From Actinomycetes bacterium (lineage in GTDB: Bacteria > Actinomycetota > Acidimicrobiia > Acidimicrobiales > RAAP-2), in NCBI GenBank assembly GCA_021777285.1, contig JAJYDR010000137.1, positions 1 to 5,582 on the forward strand: 5,582 nucleotides of DNA, in the 5' to 3' direction. Position 1 is the first letter of the stretch. The number at the start of each line of letters is the position of its first letter. Below the pieces are notes generated by a model. The model was not told where the DNA came from. It did no database searches and worked only from the letters and a program-made list of their open reading frames with translations. Below are positions 1-5,026 of this stretch, piece after piece. The position numbers and the translations under genes are program-made.

Positions 1-21
1 TGAAACTCTCTACCCGACACA

Positions 22-86
22 TTATGTGCAGTGCTCGCGCACCGACACGGCCTCCACCAGGTCCGACGGACCAGCGCTGCGCATAA
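22..86. repeat. Inverted pair of TTATGYGCAG motifs
   Basis: TTATGTGCAG at 22-31 and its near-exact inverted copy CTGCGCATAA at 77-86 flank 45 bp of unique sequence. Both share the half-site consensus of the palindrome at 110-129, so they are probably accessory binding sites for the same protein. The stop codon of the chimeric RT reading frame (TAA on minus, 24-22) comes from the outer copy. Confidence 0.5.
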
Positions 87-109
87 TACGACGCTGTTCA
101 TTTGGCTCT

Positions 110-129
110 TTATGCGCAGCTGAACATAA
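110..129. repeat. 20-bp imperfect palindrome at the RT truncation junction
   Basis: The sequence TTATGCGCAGCTGAACATAA reads as TTATGNNCAG facing its own inverted copy. Only the two central bases of each half differ (CG against TT). Its right edge at 129 is immediately adjacent to the last RT codon (132-130, GGC). A palindrome with slightly different half-sites is typical of a tyrosine recombinase core site, where two protomers bind opposing arms. I infer that it is the boundary or recombination site of the inserted DNA. Confidence 0.6.
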
Positions 130-1348
130 GCCACCCTGCGGGGTTCCCTTCTCTCTAGCCGCGAGGGTCCCATCCGGCATCTGCATGGGAGCGGTGAGCC
201 ACCGTTCGATGTAGAGCAGAACCCAACGCTCTTGGGTGTGGTGCGCCACCGCTTTTAACAGCAGATCATGGGGGACGCTGTCGAAGAAGGCCCGGACGTC
301 AAGGTCCAACACCCAGTCCTGCTTCCAACAGCGCTTGCGAGTCGCCGCCAACGCGTCATGGGCACTTCGCCCTGGACGGTAGCCGTAACTGTCGTGGTGG
401 AAGATCGGTTCTAACGTCTCTTCCAACACCATCGCCGCCGCCGTTTGGGCCACTCGGTCTGCCGTGTTTGGCACGCCGAGCACCCGCACCGCGGCCCCAT
501 GGTCCTTCGGTATCTCCACCGCTCGCACCGGTCCGGGAAAGTAACTTCCCGAACTCATGCGGTTCCACAACTTGTAGAGATTGTCAGTCTCGTTGTCGCT
601 GAACCGTCTAATGCTCACGGCGTCCACGCCCGGCGCTCCGCCGTTCGCTTGGACCTTCTTCCACGCCTCAAAGACGAGACGCTTAGGAATCTCAAACGAC
701 TTCACTTCCAACTGTGGTCCGCCCATCAGTTCCTCCCCCGAGGGGTTGACATCTGGGTGACCTGACCTGCCCGGCCCCTTCGCTCCAGTCCCATTACAGA
801 ACCTTCATCACTACTACGAGCCGGTCCGCCCCTGTGTCTCGCGTCGGTACTCTTGCCCACGCGGTCTTGACCACGCGAGGTTCTCCCTCTTAACGACCAG
901 AGAGGCAACATCGCCCCTGAGGTCTGGCCGTCGGTATCGAGACGACAGGTTCTCCTGTTCCATGCCAGCGCCTGTAACGAGCTCACGCCACCTTTACACC
1001 GGACACCGCCAGGGCCACAAGCAGGCAGCTCCCTGGCTGAGGACACACCGCGAAGGCGCGCCATTATCCCAGGGACGGAGTCCAGCCCTGGTTTCGATGT
1101 CGTCATTAAATTTCTCGATGCGTCAGCAGTGGTTCACACACGTTCGTCTTCTCGTTACACAACTGACCCGCTGTTAGCGGGCCTTTTCCGCAGTCGCTTC
1201 CCACCCCGGCTCTTTACCGACATGACACTGCAGTGCTTTGGGATCTCCGCCTGCACGGCGAACCCGGAGGACCTACCTCCATCACTGGCACAGCACGGTT
1301 CGTGCTGACAAACTTCTACATGGTCAGCACTCCCCTTTCAGGACACAC
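130..1348 (-). mobile_element. Group II intron, 5' portion (3' part missing)
   Basis: This is a retroelement made of a self-splicing ribozyme with a reverse transcriptase/maturase gene in its domain IV. The 5' end is placed at 1348 because the minus strand there reads GTGTG, matching the group II GUGYG 5' consensus, and structured RNA follows at once. From there to the RT start codon is 622 nt, about what domains I-III plus the start of domain IV need. The element is cut at 130 within the RT gene, so the remaining RT, domains V and VI and the 3' splice site are absent here. It lies about 195 bp downstream of galU in the same orientation. The exact 5' end is an inference. Confidence 0.75.
727..1348 (-). 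ncRNA. Group II intron ribozyme RNA, domains I to early IV
   Basis: This stretch is rich in stem-loops and has no protein-like frame. Clear perfect stems are GTGCTGAC/GTCAGCAC (1302-1309 with 1323-1330), GGAGG/CCTCC (1266-1270 with 1276-1280), CCCGCT/AGCGGG (1167-1172 with 1176-1181) and CCAGGG/CCCTGG (1069-1074 with 1086-1091). On the minus strand the last 200 nt resemble the sequence usual just before intron-encoded RTs, for example a GGCTCGTAGTAGTGATGAAG run and GGAGCGAAGGGGC. A strong GGAGG (736-732) lies 5 nt before the RT ATG. A candidate EBS1 is GATCCC (minus 1245-1240), which could pair with GGGGTC just upstream of the splice site using one G-U pair. That pairing is weak evidence. Confidence 0.7.
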
Positions 1349-1543
1349 GACCCCGCGCATTTCCGAAGCGCCGATTTGTTGAGTACCGTTGGTCGGAAAC
1401 GAGTGCTCCATCGGAGAGTCGCCTCGGACACCCGACGGCGAGCAACCACCACCGAAACACCTAGTTCAGTTGGTCGACGCGGACCGGTGGGTCCCTTACA
1501 CGCTGTTAAGGGCTCTCGCTGCGACGCCACGTGGGCGGCAGGT
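1349..1543. other. Spacer between galU stop and intron 5' end
   Basis: This would be the 5' exon of the intron and the 3' region of galU. No coding frame looks genuine. Read on the minus strand it contains a CCCTTA...TAAGGG stem with an 8-nt loop, followed by GGACC-CACC-GGTCC. These could form a weak intrinsic terminator or processing structure for galU, but no T-run follows either stem. Some bacterial group II introns insert just after terminators, which would fit the location. Confidence 0.4.
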
Positions 1544-2482
1544 TCACTTCGTCCGCTGCAGACCCTGTCGTGGGTTTTCTCGAAGGTGATTCGCCGAAGG
1601 ACCTTGCGAAGCGAGCGACTGGGCGAAATGTGCCCTGAGTGCGGGGCCGAGATTCTCGTCCTCGAGACCAAGATCGATGATCGTCTTTAAATACTCGAGC
1701 TTGTCTCCAGTGTCGAAGTATCGAGCATTCTCAATCTCATAGCCGAGAAGGAAGTTACCGTTATCAATCGAGAGCTGCATCGCATCCTGCAGCGAGAGCT
1801 CGTCACCCGGGCGAAGTTCGGAGGCACGATCGCTGAGGCACCCCAGTATCGTCGGTGTGAAGAGGTAACTGCTCACGCTCGCGAGATCTGACGGCGCATT
1901 GGCTCGGCCGGGTTTCTCCACAATCGATTCGATTTTTACGATACCCGGCTCAATCTCCTTACCTCCCACGTACCCGTAACGTGTGTAGTCGTCGTCACCG
2001 TCCGCGCGAATACACGACAGCACGCCGAGGCCGGTTCGCTCGTGGAGTGCGACCATCTGGCTAAATCGCCCAGGAGTAGCGCGGATGAAGTCGTCCCCAA
2101 AGGTGTAGATGAACGGCTCATCACCGATTAGGTGCGCAGCGTTAAGAAGAGGCGTACCATTGCCGTCGGGACCCTTTTGCCGCATGTAGGCAAAATTCGC
2201 CAGGTTGGCGATGTGCTCAACCTCCTTCAGCTGCTTCTTTTTCGGACCCTTTAAGGCGGTTACAAGTTCCTGGCTCGGCTCCGCGAAGTGGTCCTCAATC
2301 GAGCGCTTGTGGTATCCCGTAACGATAACGATGTCTTCGATCCCGGCCTCGACGAGTTCCTCGACGATGTACTGAATGATCGGCTTGTCAAGGATCGGCA
2401 ACATTTCCTTCGGCATCGCCTTGGTCTGGGGGAGGAATCGCGTTCCGAGACCAGCTGCTGCAATGACAGCTTTGCGTATCAA
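1544..2482 (-). CDS. galU: UTP--glucose-1-phosphate uridylyltransferase (GalU-like)
   Basis: This cytoplasmic enzyme makes UDP-glucose from UTP and glucose-1-phosphate, for envelope polysaccharides, glycolipids and galactose metabolism. The 312-residue protein opens with the nucleotide-binding signature GLGTRFLPQTKAMPKEMLPI (11-30), where T20-K21 stand in the usual ATKAMPKEMLP block. It continues with PIIQYIVEE (34-42), RQKGPDGNGTP (101-111), the metal-binding FGDDF (128-132), RYGYV (168-172), VEKP (188-191) and RYFDTGDKLEYL (254-265). The common GLGHA loop is replaced by GNGTP, a divergent branch of the family. A tail of roughly 25-30 residues after LGPALRAHF exceeds the usual end. The start is TTG (2482-2480), with GGGAG (2493-2489) 6 nt upstream. 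No operon partner is visible. The alternative is a related glucose-1-phosphate nucleotidyltransferase with other specificity. Confidence 0.93.
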   Translation of the reverse strand: MIRKAVIAAAGLGTRFLPQTKAMPKEMLPILDKPIIQYIVEELVEAGIEDIVIVTGYHKRSIEDHFAEPSQELVTALKGPKKKQLKEVEHIANLANFAYMRQKGPDGNGTPLLNAAHLIGDEPFIYTFGDDFIRATPGRFSQMVALHERTGLGVLSCIRADGDDDYTRYGYVGGKEIEPGIVKIESIVEKPGRANAPSDLASVSSYLFTPTILGCLSDRASELRPGDELSLQDAMQLSIDNGNFLLGYEIENARYFDTGDKLEYLKTIIDLGLEDENLGPALRAHFAQSLASQGPSANHLRENPRQGLQRTK

Positions 2483-2781
2483 GTGGATCTCCCGTTCGCC
2501 CGTTCTCTAACTGCTGGTGGTGCACTGAATTTCTCAATTGCGACGTAACTCACGCCGCACTTCTACCTTATGGCGCAATCCACGCCTGCTTCCGCTGATC
2601 GGAAGTGACAACCTCAGTACCAAGGCCGCGGCCCCACACCATGTCCATCAGCGGAGGCAAGAAAACAATGTTCGAATCTCCTGTCCACCCGCTTTTATCA
2701 GGTGGAACTTACAGAACGAACGTCGACATCGAGCCACGACGTACCCACATTGCATCGCGGACTGCACTCTATCCGGACACC
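2483..2781. other. Region upstream of galU without a convincing gene
   Basis: The galU promoter and leader should lie here on the minus strand, but I cannot pick a -35/-10 pair with confidence. Structures seen are a CTTCCG-CTGAT-CGGAAG hairpin (2589-2605) and an imperfect 15-bp inverted repeat, cctgcttccgctgat (2585-2599) against atcagcggaggcaag (2647-2661), with 13 of 15 positions matching. The open frames across here lack protein-like composition. Confidence 0.4.
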
Positions 2782-2808
2782 TCAACGACGAACCTTCGTC
2801 GTTCGAGG
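2780..2808. repeat. Long hairpin-forming inverted repeat
   Basis: AACGACGAA (2784-2792) and TTCGTCGTT (2795-2803) are perfect inverted copies separated by two bases. The stem extends by CCTC (2780-2783) against GAGG (2805-2808), with one bulged C at 2804. It is a strong hairpin on either strand. No T-run follows on either strand, so a standard intrinsic terminator is unlikely. It could be a protein-binding site, an RNA processing stem or a terminal structure of a lost element. Confidence 0.6.
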
Positions 2809-3087
2809 GTCCCGTCGCACGATGTGTGAATTCTGAGACCCCGATAACGCCGTCCCGACAGAAGTGATAAGGCAATACCTTCGCGATTTGGAGTGGAGGC
2901 GAGCAATCCGTGAGATGGCAATTCGCTGATCCCCTGCTCGGAACGCCTCAAAGATGATTACCTTTGCGTCAAGTGTGTGGACTCGGTGATGGACGAGGAG
3001 ATCGATCTCTAGGTGAACTCGGGTGCCGGTGAACGGGGTGGCGTCTTCGCGAATCTCTGGAAAGGCGGCACGCAGAGGACCGATCAT
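2782..3087 (-). pseudogene. Unrecognised gene fragment, possibly decayed
   Basis: The first half of this frame (roughly residues 1-60 from the ATG at 3087-3085) has composition and codon choice like the real genes nearby. It includes alternating hydrophobic strands such as RVHLEIDLLVHH and DAKVIIFEAFRAGDQ. The frame continues open nine codons upstream of the ATG before a TAA. The C-terminal third becomes Arg/Ser-rich and unconvincing, and it ends inside the hairpin at 2780-2808. No ribosome binding site is evident before the ATG. I do not recognise the family. It could be the relic of a larger protein, a small real protein, or chance. Confidence 0.25.
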
Positions 3088-3573
3088 CTGGACGGACTCA
3101 TCGACGAGTATTGGTTAGCCGACCGGCAGGTTTGGCCGAGTCCTCGGCACCTACGAGCGAGGATGACGTCACCGAGGCCGATCGAGTCGTTCATCGCTCC
3201 ACCGTCATGACTTCGTACTCGGACGTCAAGTTCAACCCAGCGGCTGCGCCAGTGGGTCAGGCTCGCGTCTCCGATTAATTGTTGGGACAGCCTACGACCT
3301 CGGCTCCGAGAAGTGGTCGAAGGCGAGGCCATCCCACCGTGAGTTCGCGAAACGACGAAGAACGCTTCGCCGACAGTGGCGGTGCGATCACGGTAATCCG
3401 GCGTCATCCCACTCAAGGCGATCGCACCGATCGCCCCATTGTCGGTACCGCTCAGCTACATTTGATTGAAAATGACGTAGACCGTCGAATTGCCTGGTCC
3501 TCCGCTCGTCGCAAGCGGTGCTCTTGTCATTAGTGATCGCCATCCCAAGAGTCACAATGAGAGAGGAATCAAC
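3088..3573. other. Non-coding stretch upstream of the ChrB-like gene
   Basis: No reading frame on either strand has convincing protein character. The frames present are rich in Arg and Ser, as expected of shadows in GC-rich DNA. The region should contain the promoter of the downstream ChrB-like gene. A perfect inverted repeat at 3417-3435 is the only clear structure. The AT-richer patch around 3460-3475 is a plausible promoter area, but I cannot assign boxes. Confidence 0.4.
3417..3435. promoter_or_regulatory. Perfect 8-bp inverted repeat, possible operator
   Basis: GGCGATCG (3417-3424) and CGATCGCC (3428-3435) are perfect inverted copies with a CAC centre. It lies about 140 bp upstream of the GTG of the ChrB-like gene. 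Its size and symmetry fit a dimeric regulator site, but no regulator is encoded nearby and a palindrome rich in CGATCG can arise by chance. Assignment as an operator is speculative. Confidence 0.3.
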
Positions 3574-4008
3574 GTGAAATGGGTTACACGAGAACGCCCG
3601 AAGACCGACCGAATCGCCTGCCCGTGGCTGATCAAGAAATTTATCGACGCCGAGGCCGAGATTCTCTACGTGCCGCACGATCAGGTCCTCGAAACCGCTG
3701 AGCAAGATGGCGCCGTGAGCTTCGATGCGCCAGGCGCCACGTACACGCACCGAGGCAACAAGTGCTCCTTTGAGGTCCTCATCGACGAGTACCACCTCGG
3801 TAGTGACGCCGCATTAGTCCGCCTCGCGAAGATTATCCACGCGGCGGACATCGCCAGTGACATCGACAGCGATCCGGCCGGGCGCGCTCTGGAAGCGATC
3901 GGCGTGGGCGGACTTGACGCGGAACTGGATGACCACGTCCTCCTCGAGCGCGCCTCGTTCGTCTACGACGCGCTCTACGCGTGGTGCGCGCGTCAGGTTT
4001 CTTCCTGA
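3574..4008 (+). CDS. Stand-alone ChrB C-terminal-domain protein (chromate resistance family)
   Basis: This 144-residue protein matches the C-terminal domain of ChrB, the protein encoded beside the ChrA chromate efflux pump and linked to chromate sensing or resistance. Visible signatures are KWVTRERPKTDRIACPWL (2-19, with C16-P17-W18), FIDAEAEILYVP (23-34), FDAPGATYTHRGNKCSFE (50-67) and KIIHAADI (86-93). The N-terminal half of full-length ChrB (about 300 residues) is absent, so this is the single-domain form. GTG at 3574 was chosen because family similarity begins at KWVTRERPK, and GAGAGG (3561-3566) lies 7 nt upstream. Frames extending further upstream to 3490 have no family character. No chrA is in the window. 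The family name is secure; a role in chromate resistance is inference. Confidence 0.88.
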   Translation: MKWVTRERPKTDRIACPWLIKKFIDAEAEILYVPHDQVLETAEQDGAVSFDAPGATYTHRGNKCSFEVLIDEYHLGSDAALVRLAKIIHAADIASDIDSDPAGRALEAIGVGGLDAELDDHVLLERASFVYDALYAWCARQVSS

Positions 4009-4179
4009 CAGCGAGTCACTCGACGCTCGAAAGGCAACTCACTTGCGAACGAACGTCATGTTCGCCCGGTTTCAGGGCACGATGCGAACCGCTTCGGGGT
4101 CCTGTCTGGGAGAGGCCAAACACAACTGTCCGCGCAGCGCGTTGAACCATGTGCAGATCGCGAATAATGTGGTTGCGAT
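4009..4179. other. Intergenic region between the ChrB-like gene and vapBC
   Basis: No gene is seen. Just after the ChrB-like stop is the short palindrome CGAGT-C-ACTCG (about 4013-4023), without a T-run. CGAAC-GTCAT-GTTCG lies near 4051-4065. A promoter-like pair precedes vapB: TTGAAC (4142-4147), 17 bp, TAATGT (4165-4170). Confidence 0.35.
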
Positions 4180-4212
4180 AGATAGTAGCACTCATTGTGC
4201 TACTATCTCCAC
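4142..4212 (+). promoter_or_regulatory. Candidate vapBC promoter(s)
   Basis: Two readings are possible. One is TTGAAC (4142-4147), a 17-bp spacer and TAATGT (4165-4170), which would start transcription near 4177 and place the inverted repeat at the start of the mRNA. The other is TACTAT (4201-4206), a TANNNT -10 box ending 6 nt before the ATG at 4213. That would give a leaderless transcript starting on the ATG, common in Actinobacteria and consistent with the absence of a Shine-Dalgarno sequence. In the second reading the -10 box sits inside the operator's right arm, so bound antitoxin would block polymerase directly. Confidence 0.4.
4180..4208. promoter_or_regulatory. VapBC operator, 12-bp perfect inverted repeat
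   Basis: AGATAGTAGCAC (4180-4191) and GTGCTACTATCT (4197-4208) are perfect inverted copies around the 5-bp centre TCATT. The repeat ends 4 bp before the vapB start codon. VapB antitoxins, alone or in complex with VapC, typically bind such palindromes to repress their own operon. The symmetry, size and position make an autoregulatory operator the natural call. As RNA it would form a stable hairpin next to the start codon. Confidence 0.8.
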
Positions 4213-4491
4213 ATGACCAGAATCGGGATTAGAGAACTCCGCCAGCACGCCAGCCGATATCTCGAGCGTGTGAAGGCAGGTGAAGTCATCGAAGTCACCG
4301 AACGCGGGAAACTCATCGCCCTCTTGGTATCGCCGACGCCTGCCGTCGCTTCGCGGGACCGACTCATCGCCTCAGGTCGCCTCATTCCGGCCAGTGGTGC
4401 ATTTCGTGTGCCCGCACGCCGACACGTTGCACGAACCCAGCACACCGCGACGCACGAACTCGATGAACTACGCGAGGATCGGTTGGCGTGA
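4213..4491 (+). CDS. vapB: VapB-type antitoxin (Phd/YefM-like fold)
   Basis: This 92-residue antitoxin would neutralise the downstream VapC ribonuclease and repress the operon. The N-terminal half, MTRIGIRELRQHASRYLERV (1-20) followed by AGEVIEVTERGKLIALLVSP, is the classic Phd/YefM-type DNA-binding dimerisation domain found in many VapB proteins. The acidic, flexible C-terminus (ending ELDELREDRLA) is the usual toxin-binding segment. The ATG at 4213 is chosen over the in-frame ATG at 4195, which lies inside the operator palindrome, and because the family starts at this position. There is no Shine-Dalgarno sequence. It overlaps the toxin gene by 4 bp (GTGA), indicating translational coupling. 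Confidence 0.9.
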   Translation: MTRIGIRELRQHASRYLERVKAGEVIEVTERGKLIALLVSPTPAVASRDRLIASGRLIPASGAFRVPARRHVARTQHTATHELDELREDRLA

Positions 4492-4880
4492 TCTATATCG
4501 ATACGTCGGCTCTCGTCAAGTTGCTCTTTGACGAGCCTGAGAGCACTGCGCTGACCGATTGGCTAACGCAGAATATCGAGATACCCAAGGTCAGTAGCGA
4601 TCTGTCCGCCGTTGAACTACTTCGTACGTGTCAGCGAATCGATGGATCGTTGGTTGATGACGTTAGGCGACTCCTGGACGGAGTCGACCTCCTCCCCATT
4701 GATCACGTAATCGTCGAGCGGGCTGCAGTTCTTGCCCCACGCGAATTGCGTAGTCTTGACGCCATCCATCTCGCCAGCGCGCTGTCGATAATTGAGGACC
4801 TCACTGATTTCGTGGTCTACGACATTCGCCTCTGCTCAGCCGCCAAGCAAGTTGGCTTGCCGGTGGTATCACCAACGTAA
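4488..4880 (+). CDS. vapC: VapC-type toxin, PIN-domain ribonuclease
   Basis: This 130-residue toxin of the type II VapBC family is a Mg2+-dependent endoribonuclease; family members cut tRNA or rRNA and stop translation. The acidic active-site residues are all present: D5 in YIDTSALVK, E43 in SAVELLR, D91 in LRSLDAIHLASAL and D112 in VVYDIRL. Length is typical and the frame is complete, so the toxin looks functional. The GTG start at 4488 overlaps the vapB stop (GTGA). The gene is probably expressed only from the shared upstream promoter. The RNA target cannot be read from the sequence. Such modules stabilise mobile or accessory DNA, which fits the surroundings. Confidence 0.94.
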   Translation: MIYIDTSALVKLLFDEPESTALTDWLTQNIEIPKVSSDLSAVELLRTCQRIDGSLVDDVRRLLDGVDLLPIDHVIVERAAVLAPRELRSLDAIHLASALSIIEDLTDFVVYDIRLCSAAKQVGLPVVSPT

Positions 4881-5026
4881 AGTTCGATTCACTCAAAATC
4901 AATCGAGCGCATTTATCTCGCACATGCTCTTCTTGCTATCGAACGTGCGAAAGGTTGATCGTACGTTCATCTATCGTGGCACTTTCCACGTGTGACACAG
5001 GAAAATGGTCCATCCTGGAAGAATGG
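4881..5026. other. Spacer between vapC and the HTH gene, with an inverted repeat
   Basis: A weak stem, TCGATT (4884-4889) with AATCGA (4901-4906), follows the vapC stop without a T-run. GAACGTGCG (4941-4949) and CGTACGTTC (4960-4968) form an imperfect 9-bp inverted repeat with one G-T position and a 10-bp centre, a candidate operator for the following gene. The 11-mer AAAGGTTGATC occurs here at 4950-4960 and again at 5036-5046. Confidence 0.4.

Larger units (their letters stand above)
1..129. mobile_element. Probable terminal segment of a mobile element inserted in the group II intron RT
   Basis: This segment follows the abrupt end of reverse transcriptase homology at 130 and encodes nothing RT-like. 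It carries four copies of a TTATGNNCAG motif: plus 22-31 (TTATGTGCAG), minus 86-77 (TTATGCGCAG), plus 110-119 (TTATGCGCAG) and minus 129-120 (TTATGTTCAG). The last two abut as a 20-bp imperfect palindrome that touches the RT junction exactly. Small hairpins lie between the motifs, such as GTCCG-A-CGGAC at 61-71. Inverted short motifs with a palindrome at the outer edge resemble the recognition ends of tyrosine-recombinase elements, for example recombinase-in-trio (RIT) elements. That assignment is inference, because no recombinase gene lies inside the window. The alternative is a deletion or recombination scar. Confidence 0.5.
22..726 (-). pseudogene. Truncated group II intron reverse transcriptase/maturase (LtrA-like)
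   Basis: An intact protein of this family copies intron RNA into DNA and acts as a maturase in splicing. The ATG at 726-724 is preceded by GGAGG with 5-nt spacing. The N-terminal RT blocks are clear: GGAPGVD (residues 29-35), the IPK block near 72-74, SYGYRPGRSAHDAL (113-126), the motif with the first catalytic aspartate LDLDVRAFFDSVPH (140-153, D143), and GTPQGG (194-199). Homology stops at residue 199. The next 35 residues are out of family and are encoded by the palindromic DNA at 22-129. The second catalytic motif (YADD), the thumb/maturase domain X and any DNA-binding or endonuclease domain are missing. The product should be inactive as a polymerase. Family assignment is very secure, and the break is seen directly. 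Confidence 0.92.

Noticed and set aside
726..1106. 126-residue minus-strand open frame directly before the RT gene
   Set aside because: It lies in the group II intron ribozyme, is Arg/Gly/Ser-rich without domain character, and the RNA stems explain the sequence better.
962..1177. Plus-strand small open frame
   Set aside because: Antisense to the intron RNA, low-complexity composition and no ribosome binding site.
1238..1690. Overlapping open frames on both strands (plus 1238-1690, minus 1324-1671)
   Set aside because: They cross from intron RNA through the spacer into the galU 3' end, and none has protein-like composition.
2647..2690. tRNA-like T-loop GTTCGAATC at 2670-2678 followed by a GTCCACC acceptor-like end
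   Set aside because: The T stem does not pair beyond one G-C, and no matching 5' acceptor (GGTGGAC) occurs about 70 nt upstream. At best it is a chance match.
2538..2867. 109-residue plus-strand open frame upstream of galU
   Set aside because: Composition is not protein-like (many Arg, His, Ser and Pro with no hydrophobic core), and it runs through a strong hairpin.
3084..3416. 110-residue minus-strand open frame
   Set aside because: Arg/Ser-rich, with no motif and no ribosome binding site; typical of a chance frame in GC-rich DNA.
3388..3795. 135-residue minus-strand open frame over the ChrB-like gene
   Set aside because: Antisense shadow of a well-supported gene.
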